Source: Lonicera japonica
Taxonomy: Eukaryota; Streptophyta; Magnoliopsida; Dipsacales; Caprifoliaceae
Direction: 5' to 3'
DNA length: 64,000 bases
Assembly (NCBI GenBank): GCA_021464415.1
Contig: CM038466.1
Coordinates: forward strand, 54,466,613 to 54,530,612
Part shown: positions 34,188 through 47,099 of the stretch, piece after piece
How positions within the stretch are numbered: the first letter of the stretch is position 1
Layout: the number at the start of each line of letters is the position of its first letter
The notes under the pieces: generated by a model
Databases searched by the model: none
What the model saw: the letters and a program-made list of their open reading frames with translations, nothing else
What the model was told of the DNA's origin: nothing
Made by a program: the position numbers and the translations under genes

Positions 34188-35076
34188 GGATCTTGGAACT
34201 CATATATTGTTAGTACTTCATAAAAATTCTTACTGTAATTCACGTATACTGTAAGCTGGTGCAATTCAAACATATATTATATATTAATGTAGTTTGCTTA
34301 TTCTCTTATATTTAATTCATCAGATACTGTTCAAACCAAAAAAAAACAAAAAACAAAGGATACCATTAGTACGTGTCGTAATTCGCATATTGTAAATAAA
34401 ATAGACTCTTATGTAAATCTTAGGTAGCACACACATAACTGTTAGCTAGATCACGTATTTTTTGAATTCAAACTTAAAGTTTAATTCGCATATACACTTA
34501 ATTGAAGTATTATTAGTGTAATTCACAAATACTCTTAGTTTAATGCACATATATCATTAATATTATTGACATCTATTTTTTACTCTTGTTCTTTCACAGA
34601 AAATCTTACTCTTACTGTAATTAACAGGTACTTCATATAGTTATAAAAATACCCAAATCAAATAACTCTTTCAAATAACTACGTAAATTTCAGAAATGCT
34701 ACTCTTACGGTGAGCGATACATTTTTGCTAAAGGATCATTTAAATAGAAGTTACTCGTAAAAATCTGAAAAGTATAAGTTAAAGCAAATAGTCTAAACTC
34801 AATTACTCCGTCTTAAAATAATTTTGGCATTTATTCCATAAATTGTCACAGAAATATGGTCCCAAACAGTAATGACCAGTGGACCACAAAAGTCTCCATC
34901 AATCCATCGTACTACTTTGTCGACGTTGTTTCTTTCTCGTCAGTTTAACCCCTTTTTTACGTGTTACATGGTTTGAAAGTTTCAAGATTGTCTGCCTTTA
35001 AAAGGAGATATATCAACCCAATAGGGCAACAAGAAATACCCAATTAAATTTTAAGCTGAATTTGATTTTTCCCACG
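34188..35076 (+). promoter_or_regulatory. Upstream region and core promoter of the WAK-like gene
   Basis: AT-rich, no ORF. Two parts match the region upstream of the WAK-like pseudogene: 34190-34440 against about 59000-59250, and TGTCTGCCTTTAAAAGGAG (34990-35008) against 61486-61500. The shared CTTTAAAAGG/AAGAGG about 75 bp before the ATG is the best TATA-box candidate. The start ATG is at 35077; an upstream TTG at 35062 is in frame but is not a plausible start. Confidence 0.55.
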
Positions 35077-38000
35077 ATGTCTTTGTTGCTTATCATTTCA
35101 GTGACAATAATTTTGGCAGCAACAACGAAATTATCAACAGCGGTAGTTCAGCCAGGACCCAACTGCCCATCAACATGCGGCAACCTCACCAACATCAAAT
35201 TTCCATTCGGTACCAGCGAAGAGTGCTACCTGGACTTCAATTTCCTCATTACTTGCGACACAAGTTACCAGCCCCCAAAGGCATTTTACCGGGAAGGGAA
35301 TTTGCCGGTACTCAGCATAACGCACGAAACTGGTGAAATGCGCATCCTGCAACCGGTCTCTCATGTTTGTTACAACTCTTCGGGCCGCAGAAACCGGAAC
35401 CGCACTATGTTGTGGGAGGTCTATAGTGCCAAATTCCGAGTCTCCTACACGCGTAACAAGTTTACTGCGGTCGGGTGCGATACTGCTGGGTTCATCAGCG
35501 GACCGAACTACACCACCGGCTGCATAGCAGCCTGCGACCGAGTCGAGAACACATGGAATGGGTCGTGCACGGGGATCGGATGTTGTGAGACCCAGGTTCC
35601 GAGAGGAGTGAGCAATTTCAGCATGGACGCAGTGTACATGTGGAACCACTCGAGAGTGGGCAGATTCAGTCCATGTAGCTTTGTCTTTCTTGCCGAGGAA
35701 AGGAGTTATAGCTTCAACTCGTTAGACCTTTGGAATTTGAGCGGCCAGGATCAGTTCCCGATCGTGTTTGATTGGGCAGTAGGTAGCGTGGAGTGCGCAG
35801 TTGCTAAACGGAACAAATCGGGCTATGCTTGTCAATCCTCAAACAGTGAATGTGTCGAATCAACCAATGGACCTGGATATCGTTGCATCTGCTCTCAGGG
35901 TTTTCGAGGGAATCCCTATCTTGATGAGGGTTGTAAAGGTACTAAAATAAAACAGTCATTCTTGACAGAGATATTTATCTGATATTAAAAATTAATACAT
36001 ATTTCACTCTCACGATTACTAATAAATTTCAATGGATTTTGTATCTCAGATACATATATAGGGACCACATATTCTAATCAATACATATGTCAATTTTATA
36101 TCTCTTATACATACATATATATATAATCATCTAGGAGTCATCTAAAAAATTAATATATATGTGCATTTGTGGCCGGTGAAATTTTAAATCTTTATATATG
36201 TTAGTCTAGAATTACTAGAAATAAAATGAAAGTGATGGATTTTTTCATATTAGATGGTTTAGACAAGTAGTTTATGTAGGAATGAATTTTCACCGGAAGT
36301 AAGCACTCCCTATATATCAAAATCTGAGCCATCCAATTTAAACTAACAAATTAGATTTACTGTTCATTTTAAACTAACGGTTAAGACCAGTTATCTAGTA
36401 TAGAATGATTGAATTAACTCTAGTTAAAGAAGGTCGCATTCATAGTGTTTTCCTTATTTAATTTTTACTGCATCTTTATAAACGGTGGAGTTAGAAACTA
36501 TTTTAAAAGGGGGTTAATTAAACTCGTGCTAATAATTTTTTTTCCCAAATTAAAGGAGGGTACACTCGTGCTAATTAATAATTTTTCAAATTAAAGAAGA
36601 TAAAATTAGAAATAGGCGTTTATTTTTTTTTCAGAAAAAATAAACTTGGTCAAACTTAATAAAATGCACAAATTAAAGGGGAGTATTTGCCATCCTTTAT
36701 TTATGTTTCCGACAATAAATTTGACCTTGACAAATAATGTATGTAAAATAATATATATATTTTTGCTGTTATGTTTAACTTTCAATAATTTGGTATATTC
36801 ATTTTTGGACTGCATGCATGTGTAATGGGAATTTTTTTTTTAAAATTGTCATATTTTTTTATTAGAAGGTACTTATGACAAGAAAAACCGTTACATATAT
36901 ATTTTTTTCCATTTTTGTATATGCATTCTATGTATAACTTTTTATATTTATGTTCTTTTTTCCTTCTTTTTTTTTTCAGATATCGATGAATGTAATGAAA
37001 CCCCGCACATTTGTCGCGATGGATCTATATGTATAAATTATCCGGGTAATCATTCATGTCCTTGCCAAAAAGGATACTACGAAGCTGCGGGAGGACTTTG
37101 CCTTAAAAAAACTAAGAGATCACTTTTGCCTAACATTTCTCTAGGTATGTTTATTTGAAAAAAAAAAAATATTGTATGGTTCATATCTATTTACGTGTTT
37201 TAGTTAATGAAAGAGAATCTTAGGCTTCGTTTAATAACAAAATGAAAAAGGAAAATAAAAACACTTGATTTGGGTAAGAAGTTGAAAAATAAGTTGAGTT
37301 ATGCATGTAATAAGATAGTATACATCTCATGCTCATTTTATGAATAAATGTCTTACTTCCTTCATAATTTTTTATGGAAATTTTTGTTCCTCAACAATCA
37401 AAGAAAATTTCATCCTGGAAAAAGTAACAAAGAAAGAAAATATCTTTACACATGTCTCGATCAACTTATTCTCTAACTTCTCACAAAAATCAACTATTTT
37501 TATTTTCTTTTTTCATGTTGTTATCAAACGGACCCTTAGTGAACAATAATGGAGTAGAGATAGGATTAAAAAAAATATTAAAAAGAGATGTATATAATTC
37601 AAATTTTGTAATTCCACATGACATTCCCAAAATCCTAACCTTTTAAGCGGATTATGAAATCATGCAATTTACCGGATTTCAAAATTTTACATAATTTAGA
37701 ACACTCCTGCATTAATTAAATCACATGATTTACTAAATCATATATCAAAATTAAGCGAAAAGAATATAGCCTAAGAAAAATTTTCAAATGAAAAATTATA
37801 AATAGACTAGGGTATACCCGTGCCGTCCGGCACGGTGAAATAAAAAAAATCTGATAATAGGTTAAAAAAATTAACGTGTGACAAATTTAAATCAACAAAA
37901 TCAATCAGTTTATTTTGAACCCATTGTCTAGTCTAGTCTATTTTAACGTTGTGAACAACTGAAACGTAAGTTCAATATATTTTCATGCTGAAAAAAGCTA

Positions 38001-41000
38001 AAAGTATATCGGATTGGACGGGGCTGAGAAGAGCTTGCTGTCTACTTCGCGAGCCTTCACTGCCGGGCATCATTAAAGTCTACGATTTTTTAACCCCCGA
38101 CTTGTTTATAATTTTTTAAAGAGTCTATTAATCATAATTCAACCACGTAACATATGTCCTAAAAATGATAGATTGAGATGACCAATAATGTACTAACACA
38201 TAACATACGTCCTTAATGTTACACAATAATTTTTCTTAATTTTTTTTGGCATAATTATATAGTTATGATGGATCTTGTTTAATTGATCTTGATTAGTATA
38301 TTTTAAATATTAATTTTTTTATTTTAAGTTATGGCATTTTTAATGTAGACAAAATTATTAGTATGTGAGAGTTTATTGTGTGTATGTTATTGGTTTATGT
38401 GTTTTAATTTTAATGTGACATCTTAATGTGTGTATAAAACTCATCCAATAGTGTAAAATTAATGCACACCATAACATGTATATTTTTAACCATTAGATTC
38501 TTATATTTTTTGATGGTGTTTTATAATAATGATATAATAATCACACGGCATGGTGAAATAAAAAATATATATAATAATACGATAAAGAAAATTAACGTGT
38601 GACGAATTTAAATCGATAAAATCAATTAGTCTATTTTTAGCCCATTGTTTAGTTTAATCTAACGTTGTGAATAATTGAAACGCAAGTTCAATATATCCTC
38701 ATGCTGAAAAAATTAAAAGTATACCAGATTAAACCGGCTTGTTTTTAATTTTTTGAAGAGTCTTTTAATCATAATCCAACCACGTAATATACGTCCTAAA
38801 AATGATAGATTGAGATGACCAATAACGTACGAACACATAACGTGAGTCCTTAATTATATAGTCATGATGGATCTTGTTTAATTGATCTTGATTAGTAGAT
38901 TTCAAATATTAAATTTTTATTAAATTTTGAATTTTTTATTTTAAGTTATGAGGTTTTTAATGTAAAGAAAATTATTAGTATGTGAGAGTTTATTGTGTGT
39001 ATATTATTGGTGTGAGTGTTTTAACTTCAATGTGACATCTTAATGTGCGTATAAAACTTATCCAATAGTGTAGAACTAATGCACGGCATTAGATTCCTAT
39101 ACTTTTTGAAAGTTATGGCATTTGAAAGTTTTTTAAAAATTTGATGAGAGATAAAAGAAAAAAATATTATATTTAAGGTAGGTCGGACCCTAGTATAAAA
39201 AAATTCCGCTCCATTTGGCTCTGTTCGGATTAAAACATATTTGATCGGGATATTTTATTATTTTTAATTTTATTTCAGTATCTTTTGTTCATTGTATAAT
39301 ATTTTCAATAACTAATGATTTAGAAATATGTTAAGTGTGCCTTTATAGTTGTAATATTTTATAAGTTTTATGCCATTATAGTTGTAATGTTTTATAAGTT
39401 TTCTTGTATCTTTTTGTATACATAATTTAATAATCATAATGAATCTTGATTTGTAGATCTTGATGAATATATTTCAAATATATAAATTTTATTAAAGTTG
39501 GATTTGTAAATTTAAAGTTATGGTATTTGAAAGTTTTTAAAAAATTTGATGAGAGAGAAATGTTGTAGAAAAGTACAGAGATGTAAGAGTTATATTTGTG
39601 TATATGTTTAGGGTGTGAGTGAATATTGAGTTGATTTGACATCTTAATGTGAGTATAAAAGTGATCTGATGGTCTAAAAGTGTTAACACCATAATAAAAT
39701 GATATAAGACATTAGATCGATTTATTATTTTATTAAAAAAAATCATTGTTTTATAATATAGATAAATCACTAAGCCATTACACTTGAGAATCGTGTTTTT
39801 AGACTCATTTTCAATATATAACTTCCCAATTAAGTATTTGAAATTTGTGTATATAACTTCCTAGATATATATTGACAGTACTCATACATAGTTCATATAG
39901 TATATATACATGCAGTTATCTGTATATCATTCTAAACATGCTAAATGCGTTAGTTTAATTTTTGACAAAGTAAATATGTCTTATATATCGTTCTAAACAT
40001 TCTTAGCTGCGAAAATGCAGTCTTCTAAATCTTCCTCATAATTTGTCAAATTTGTCAAGCTTTTTGTTGAAAGAAATGAATTTCATTGTATTTGTTTTTG
40101 AAAATTGCGTTATAATGTTTCAACAATTACAAAATACGACAAAGATGTGTTACTGGACTCTGATAATCTCAACACTTATGAGCAATTTGATGGTAAAGAT
40201 CGTAGTATGAGTACAAGAAAATATTGTCTAAATTAAAAGATTTTATGTAATTTTGACTCTATAATCATAAGGTTATTTTACATAAAAATCTACAATTTAA
40301 TTTCTGTAATTCTTTCTAAAAATTATTTGAAAGGCAATATCGCATTAGGTAAAATACTTGATTATGTTGTTGTCCGAGTATTGGTTACTGTTAAGTATAT
40401 GTTATTCATGCATATAGTTAATAATTGTAGATGCTAGAAATGGAAAAATAAAAATTTATTTAATGTATAATACTATATTCCATTACTAGGCAGATATATA
40501 GAGAAAAATGTTTTTGTTGCATTCTTTTTGAAAATAAGCGCATAAATGAGTAAAAAAAATCAAAACTACTACATTATTTTACATTACAACTTTAAAAACA
40601 CAAGGAAAATAGCTAAGTTGGTATAATCCCTTTAATATTAAGTATGTATAAACGAAATTATGCATTTTAACGGTAAATATATACTCGTTATAAAAGGAAT
40701 AATAGAGATATGTTCATATATACACACACTAGATTATCCTACACAGGTGATGCACGTAAAATTTATTTACATTTTTTTTGAGCAAATAACACACAATGAT
40801 AATTAGCTTAGTGGTTAGACGTAGTAATAGATCTCTTAGTTGTGAGGGTTGGAGTCGCACAACAAACATTTATTTGTAATGAAAATTAGAATGCAAGAGT
40901 AAAATTTGAAAATAAAAGAATGACTAAGCCTTAAGATGGTTGAAATGGGTGCTCTTTTTATTGCATATATTCCAATAAAATTAATCGGCTTATTTATTAT

Positions 41001-42267
41001 ACTTATGAATTTATGAACCAATTATACATTTTTTAGCAATGAGTACCTGGATGGTTATAGTGATATCATGGATTGATTTATCGCAGGTGTAAGCATGAGC
41101 CTCTTGGTTCTATTGATGGGAAGTTCTTGGATATATTTGATTCTAAGGGAAAGGAAGCTTATGAAACAAAGAGATATACTTTTTCAGAAAAATGGTGGAC
41201 TCATGTTAAAGCAACAGCTCTCTGAACAAGAAAGTAATTCTGAAAAGGCAAGAATCTTTACCCTAGAAGATCTCAAAATAGCTACAAACAACTATGATGA
41301 AACTAGAATCATTGGCCAAGGAGGATTTGGTACAGTTTACAAAGGAGTATTACTTGATAATAGAGAGGTCGCCATTAAAAAGTCCAAAGTTAGTGACCAA
41401 AGCCAAATCAACCAATTCATCAATGAGGTGGTCATACTTTCCCAAACAAACCATGCAAATGTGGTGAAGTTAATAGGCTGTTGTTTAGAGTCAGAAGTAC
41501 CCTTACTTGTTTATGAATTTATCTCCAATGGGACCCTTTCAGAGCACATCCACAATGAAAGTCGTGGAAGTTCACTTTCTTGGGAAATGAGATTGAAGAT
41601 AGCCGCGGAAAGTGCTAGAGCAATTGCCTACTTGCACTATTCAATTTCTAAGCCAATCATTCATAGAGATATAAAGAGCACTAACATACTACTAGATGAC
41701 AATTATACCACAAAAGTGTCAGACTTTGGAGCCTCAAGATTAGTTCCTTTGAATCAAACTCAATTGACTACATTAGTCCAAGGTACATTTGGATACTTAG
41801 ATCCAGAATACTTCCATTCAGGACAGTTGACTAAGAAGAGTGACGTTTATAGCTTTGGAGTAGTTCTCGCTGAGTTATTAACTCGAAAGGAGGCTTATTC
41901 TTTCATTAGGCCTGAAGAAGATAGAAATCTTGCGACATATTTTATTTCATCAGTGAAAGAAGATCGCTTGGTTGAAATTCTTGATGATAAGTTGGTAAAA
42001 GATGGAAATATTGAGCAACTCAAAGAAGTTGCTATGTTGGTTAAGAGGTGCTTAAATGTAAAGGGAGAGGAAAGGCCCACTATGGAAGAAGTGGCAATAG
42101 AACTAGAGGGACATAGGGCTATCAATAAGCATTCATGGGTGGTTACCGAAGAATCAGAGAAGTTGCTTAGCCAAAGTGTACCTTGGGATGATGGCAATGG
42201 CTATAGTACAACAACAGGATATGATAGCATGAGAGACAAAATGTTGGGGTCAATTGAATTGAGATGA
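35077..42267 (+). CDS. Wall-associated receptor kinase-like protein, three exons, 735 aa
   Basis: Joins 35077-35938, 36980-37144 and 41087-42267; all introns are GT-AG in phase 1 and the total is 736 codons including stop. Family knowledge: WAK-like kinases sit in the plasma membrane, bind cell-wall pectin or related signals and act in growth and defence. Domains: signal peptide 1-22; GUB_WAK cysteine-rich domain from about 30 (CPSTCGN, FPFGTSEEC); degenerate EGF ending exon 1; calcium-binding EGF 288-332 (DIDECNETPHIC); membrane span about 343-363; kinase about 412-690. Catalytic features all present: GQGGFG (419-424), VAIKK with Lys440, HRDIKSTN (535-542), DFG (Asp555), GTFGYLDPEY. The His-Arg-Asp triad makes it an RD kinase. 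No frame break is seen. A broken paralogue lies at 61561-63860. Confidence 0.93.
35939..36979 (+). other. Intron 1 of the WAK-like gene
   Basis: 1041 bp between AAAG|GTACTA and TTTTTTCAG|ATATCG, phase 1. AT-rich, with a pyrimidine tract before the acceptor. No transposon is identified. Confidence 0.88.
37223..37535. mobile_element. Tourist/Harbinger-like MITE in WAK intron 2, TSD TTA
   Basis: Left end GGCTTCGTTTAATAACAAAA and right end GTTGTTATCAAACGGACCC are inverted repeats. TTA flanks both (37220-37222 and 37536-37538). It is 313 bp, non-coding. Confidence 0.75.
37806..39194. mobile_element. TIR-ended non-autonomous repeat in WAK intron 2
   Basis: ACTAGGGT at the left and ACCCTAGT at the right form short inverted ends. 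The left end continues into a GTGCCGTCCGGCAC hairpin. Inside, two ~700-bp sub-units (37806-38520 and about 38545-39110) repeat the same blocks in order. Relatives occur at 2230-3060 and, inverted, at about 56430-56467. No ORF is present. The superfamily is not determined and a Helitron or other origin is not excluded. Confidence 0.6.
40803..40862 (+). mobile_element. tRNA-derived SINE-like stretch
   Basis: TTAGCTTAGTGGTTAGAC resembles a Pol III A box and GGGTTGGAGTCGC a B box, about 27 bp apart as in tRNAs. No cloverleaf or tRNA acceptor end can be drawn, so a SINE head is more likely than a tRNA gene. The 3' limit is not visible. Confidence 0.45.
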
Positions 42268-43544
42268 TTATCAATATCCATGCATTTCTTTTAGTTGTTT
42301 GCATTTTAATGTTTACATTTACTTTTATTAGTTTAGAGAGATCTATATATGTAACTATGGTGTGATGGTGTTACTCCATTTAGTTACATGACTAATTAAT
42401 TAAGGACAAGAATTAGTGTAATCTAATGATGTTCTAATCAGTTTAGTTTACTGTTTTGATTGTTTTGACTTAGTTGTTGGTTCTAGTTATTTACTTGTAT
42501 GCCAATAATGCCTACTCCCCCACGCATTCTGTGAGAACCCACGTTCTTGAATTCTCGAGGGGTGGTGATCACTCCAGTTCTCTTTCGGAAAGAAAAGAAT
42601 TGTTTATTTCTTAATGGTTCATGAAAAGAATCATAGTTGCCATTTTATTTTACTAAACAAATAAAAGTTTGTGTAAGGTAGGAACAAACATGAATTGAAT
42701 AACCTCTCAAACACATTGAAAACGAAACCAACTAATTGAAATATTCGGAGATTAAGTTATATATTAAAAAGGCGCTAGGCACGCAATTCACCCTTTTGGT
42801 CTCTCAAGTAGAATATGTGTGTTTATTATTAAAAAAGTTGCATACTGTTACTATTACTTCATAACATTTCACATTTATTTTGAGAATGGAATTTTAAGAA
42901 TGGGATGAAAACCACGTGTTTCCTACTTCGCCCAAGATTTTGGAAATGAATGTTGTGATTTGAAAATATGGTTTTGATAAGAATGGTTATGATGAAACAA
43001 GTGATTCGGTAAAGCTTCGGGCTTTTCAGAGACTTGAATTTGATATTCAACTTTTTTTAGGCGAATTAACTAATCACATATCATATTTTATTGATTAAAC
43101 TGGTATAGACGTAACTAGTGCGCACTCATACCGAATATAAACATGTACACTTATGAATGAAATTGGGTATATATGATTTGTAATTCCTTCATAGAATAAT
43201 ACTACTAATCCAACTTTTTTATAAACGATACTACATTTAAGAAAATTAGTGCTTGATTTTCATCATTCTTGATACCAACCAAACAAGAAACAAAATATTT
43301 AATTAGCATAAGAAACTTTTTAGATTGAGAACACCACTACATTGAGTTTTCAACGAAGCAAACACTCTTTTAGTATGTCCAGTAGTTAATTTAGAGAAAC
43401 CAAAATGGCAATAAATTAGCCGAAGAGGAACTATACAAATGAGGATATCCCCGGCACATGAGTCAATATTACTATAATTTTTCTCCCTCATCTAGTACTA
43501 ACTAGATTTTTGTGCACACATTATGCGTCTTCCATTTGGATTAG
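42268..43544. other. WAK 3' flank and intergenic DNA
   Basis: Begins with the likely 3' UTR of the kinase gene. No second gene or clear element is seen before the CACTA insertion. Confidence 0.5.
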
Positions 43545-43575
43545 AGACACTACACCAAATTTGGCAAAATGTCAC

Positions 43576-43760
43576 TAAATTGCACGGATGCTTTGTCACG
43601 GACCGGAGCCGTGATAAGCCTTTATGACGGTTTCAAAATGGGCCAACCATGTGAAGTCACATTTTTTTTAATAGGTAATGCTTAATTTGCACAGTTGGCT
43701 TGGTTTCCAACTGAAACCATTTGTGTTTTGGTTTACAACCGAAACAAATTGGGAATTAAG
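43576..43760. repeat. Left subterminal repeats of the CACTA element
   Basis: Several short inverted and direct units: TCACGGACCGGAGCCGTGA, TGACGGTTTCAAA, TTGGTTTCCAACTGAAACC, TTGGTTTACAACCGAAAC. In En/Spm such units bind the TNPA-type protein. Confidence 0.75.
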
Positions 43761-45244
43761 TCTCCCTATCTGAGCGGGATTGAAAATTGCCAAAATCCTT
43801 CTCTTTTTTTTTTACTATCCCTCTTCGTAATTTTCATTCTCCCCATTTCTAACTTTCGAGCCTCACAAACCCTCACTCTCAACTAACGATCGAAAACACT
43901 CTTGATCATCCATTAAAGTCTCAAACCATCTCCACTAACTAAACTCACGTACTCTCTGCCACTCTCAAATCCTTACTCTCTCAACCATTGAAATCTTCAT
44001 CAAGAAAGTTAGGGTTTCAGATTCCATTATTGCCAACTGAACGGTGAAGAAATTCTTAAATCCAACCTAGGGTTCTTCGATTTCATCTTATTCAAGTAAA
44101 TAAAACAATATTCTTACTATTGAATGAAATCTTTTTAAATAAAGTTAAGGTTTCGGATTCTTAAGTAATTGCTGGTACATAAACTATATTTTTTTTCTTA
44201 TGTTTGTGTATTTGCATGTTTTTTTGGATGCTGCACTTATATATATATATAATATAGATTTATTATATATGATGAGTAGGTTATTGTTGGGTGCAATGAT
44301 AAAAGCTTAGCAATTTTGTATATAAGTGCAGCATTTTGTACATGAATAATCTTGTAGTTGCTAAACATGTGCATAAGATAAGGTTTTATCTCATGATTTA
44401 AAATTATAGGACCGAAATTAAAATAATGTAATTTTTTTAAAACCTTTACAACATAGTACTAATATTATTTTGAAATTTTGTTGTCCGCCAATGAATAAAC
44501 ACCCTTGTGCTAGCTTATGTGCATTCTTTTAAATCTTGTTTGCTCTATAGTTTTCTAATCCTGAAATTCTTGCCAAAATATTTCTTTATGAGCAATCTAA
44601 TGGAAATTTGCTTTGTTATGTGGGTAAACATTTTTACAGGTAAGATAATGCAGAATACAATAGATGAATGTCGAGAAACGTATGTACTTTGGATAGAACT
44701 TGTATCCTCTTGTCCCCTTAATTTTCTTTATATTTGTGGAATTTCATGTTTGTCAGAGGTTGTGGGTCTTCGATAAGAATGTGTCCTTAAACTTTTCTTT
44801 TAGGCACATGAGTTTTTAGAGCAGAAGAACCTCGAAAAAGAAGGTACGATTTACTTACATGCCAATTGTATCTTCTTTTGTGTTAACGTGAAAGGCCCTA
44901 TTTGGTCTCAGTTGAAATATTTTTTTGTGTAGGTATTAATGAAAAAGTAAAAAGTATCTCACCTATTCCCGTAAATGTTTTATATATAATTATAAATAAA
45001 TGCATATAGTTGTACACTATAATTATTTTTGTTTATGCAAAAAAAAAACTAGCGAATGGCCTGGGCTTACTATACTATCCATATTTTCATATTTAGTTAG
45101 CATTCAGCTTGAAAGGTATTTTGAGGGTTCTTGGATTGTGCTTTGCTTGTTTCTTCCCGTTTTCCGCTCGTTTCTTCCTTTTTTCCAGATTGTGGAACAA
45201 GGTAAATTTACTTTTAATATGAAGTGTAAAAGTAATGTCACTAT
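43761..45244 (+). other. CACTA left interior
   Basis: Leader-like region rich in CTC/CCA up to about 44100, then AT-rich DNA with no conserved transposase ORF. Short ORFs at 44507 and 45000 show no recognisable motif. Confidence 0.5.
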
Positions 45245-46878
45245 TGATAAGTGCATAATATTGTCATTCGTTCACTCCTTTACGGAGTGACTTGACGTGT
45301 TTATTTGCATTAATTCTTCCTAATTACCCTCTTATCTCGAGATTAGTGTCTTAGCGAGTTTGTTTTTAATATCGCCCGCTAGGTGTGTTTTTGTGCGTTC
45401 ATAGGCATAGGATTCAAAAGCCATCAAAGAAGTGATCAAGCGCTAGTCAAAAGCTCGCAAAAATGCTGGTTTGGAGAATTTCCAGAAGCATGATCGATCA
45501 TGGTGCAAATCTTCAGCACGCAGAATGACCCATGATCGATCATGGGTTGGCCATGATCGATCATGGCCTGGCGGGGATAGCCACCAACTTCTACTTTTTG
45601 CCCCTTTTTTGGGGATTAATGTTCCTAGATATTTTTCCTTACTTTATTAATTAATTAAAGTACATCTTTAGCTAGTTTTTAGTCTAGGGGATCAAAAGAA
45701 AGAGGGATTTTTTCTTAATCTTGGACACAAGAGAGTTCTAGAGAGAAGGGAGAGCTAAAGTGTATCTTTTCTTCATTTTTCTCTTGTAAGTTCTTGATTT
45801 ATAAGGATGATTTCTTCATATATAATATTTGTTCTTGCATTTATTATGGACTAGTCTATTACTAAGGTTACGGAGGTTGATTACGACATGATTTTCGGTG
45901 ATTATTAGCTCAATCCATGTTTAAAGTTTGATAAATATTTGTGAATCCTTTTCTTCATCATATCTTTCATTCTACAAGCTTTTTAGGTATTTTCATATTA
46001 AGTCAAGACTTGATATGCATTTTATATTTAGTTCTTGGTTGTTAATGAATATACTACATACTCGTATGGTTTTAGAAAGTTTGTAATCTCCCTCCCCCAT
46101 CCATGGAGCTTTTACTTTTTGTAGAGATTATGAATAGTTCTTAAAATCCCATGGTTGGGTTGTAAATTTGTTTGGCTTATCTTTGATTCACTTGTTGATA
46201 TATTGAGTGCTTCTTACACCTTATGTGATATTTAGACTCTATATTTTCTTTCTCAAATGATAAACGATGAGTTGACGAATTTAGCCCATAAACTTTGTTT
46301 CGTTTCATTGTTAGGATTCACTTTCTAATTTTCATTCTTTAAATCATGAGATTTCATACACTTGCTTTATGTTAAATCTTTTTATGTTGAATTTGTCATT
46401 TCTATCCCGGATTTGCTTCATCGGGAATGAGTTGCCTTGCTTCACACCCATAGCTAAGAGGTAGGAATGATGGCTTCGTCTTTGGTGGAATGTTGTTTGT
46501 CTCTTTCTTTATATAGCTTCAATCCGGGAATAAATCGCCTAGCTTCGCACCCCTTGCTTTTGAGAGATGCACTAACATTCCCCGTATCTCGAGAAACCTT
46601 GTGTTGAAGTCTTTGTATAAGTTAGTAGAAACCGTTCTGTGAGTCGCAATTAACTTCCTAATAACTTAGTGTTTTCTTATTAATTTTTAAACCGTTTTAC
46701 ATTTCCGTTGTTTCACGACAAATCCAACTTACAAAACTTACAAAACCATTTAATCTGCAATCCATTCCATTCCTTTTCCACTATCCATGTGGTTCGACAG
46801 TTGGACTTCCGAGACTATATTACTACTTGACGTGCCTGCACACTTGGGCTAACACAACGCGATATTCCTTCGGCGTCA
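45245..46878 (+). repeat. 5' LTR of retrotransposon 3, 1634 bp
   Basis: Starts TGATAAGTGCATAAT and ends CGGCGTCA. It holds three copies of the ATGATCGATCAT palindrome (45488, 45530, 45551), spaced 42 and 21 bp, and ends 6 bp before the PBS. Confidence 0.93.
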
Positions 46879-46884
46879 AGTTTT

Positions 46885-46902
46885 TGGCGCCGTTGCCGGG
46901 GA
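46885..46902 (+). other. tRNA-Asp primer-binding site, retrotransposon 3
   Basis: TGGCGCCGTTGCCGGGGA, the same as in element 2. Confidence 0.93.
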
Positions 46903-47099
46903 TAAGGCAAAAGGCGGATTTCGGGTTTTGTATAAAACCATTCTTTGTAAGTATCTCTCCATTTATTTAATTTATTTTTCTCTCTTATTCTTGTTTTATT
47001 TTGTAGAGTTTTCGAGGAGCTATTCGAATTGTTTTCCAAGCCCATGCAAGGGCAATTGTTCGTGGATATTCAAATTACCCCCCCCCCCCATCACCAAGT

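Larger units (their letters stand above)
37145..41086 (+). other. Intron 2 of the WAK-like gene, 3.9 kb, transposon-laden
   Basis: Donor CTAG|GTATGT and acceptor ATCGCAG|GTGTAA, phase 1. The intron is long for this family because of a MITE at 37223-37535, a TIR-ended repeat at 37806-39194, another diverged repeat piece at about 39420-39720 and a SINE-like stretch at 40803. All lie away from the splice sites. Confidence 0.85.

Noticed and set aside
35062..35076. Translation start at 35062
   Set aside because: The codon is TTG. The first in-frame ATG is at 35077, and it gives a normal signal peptide.
35170..35649. 159-codon ORF antisense to the first WAK exon
   Set aside because: A shadow of the GC-richer coding exon. 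The sense frame has a full domain structure and matched splice sites.
40803..40875. tRNA gene in WAK intron 2
   Set aside because: Box-like motifs are present, but no acceptor stem or plausible anticodon arm can be drawn.
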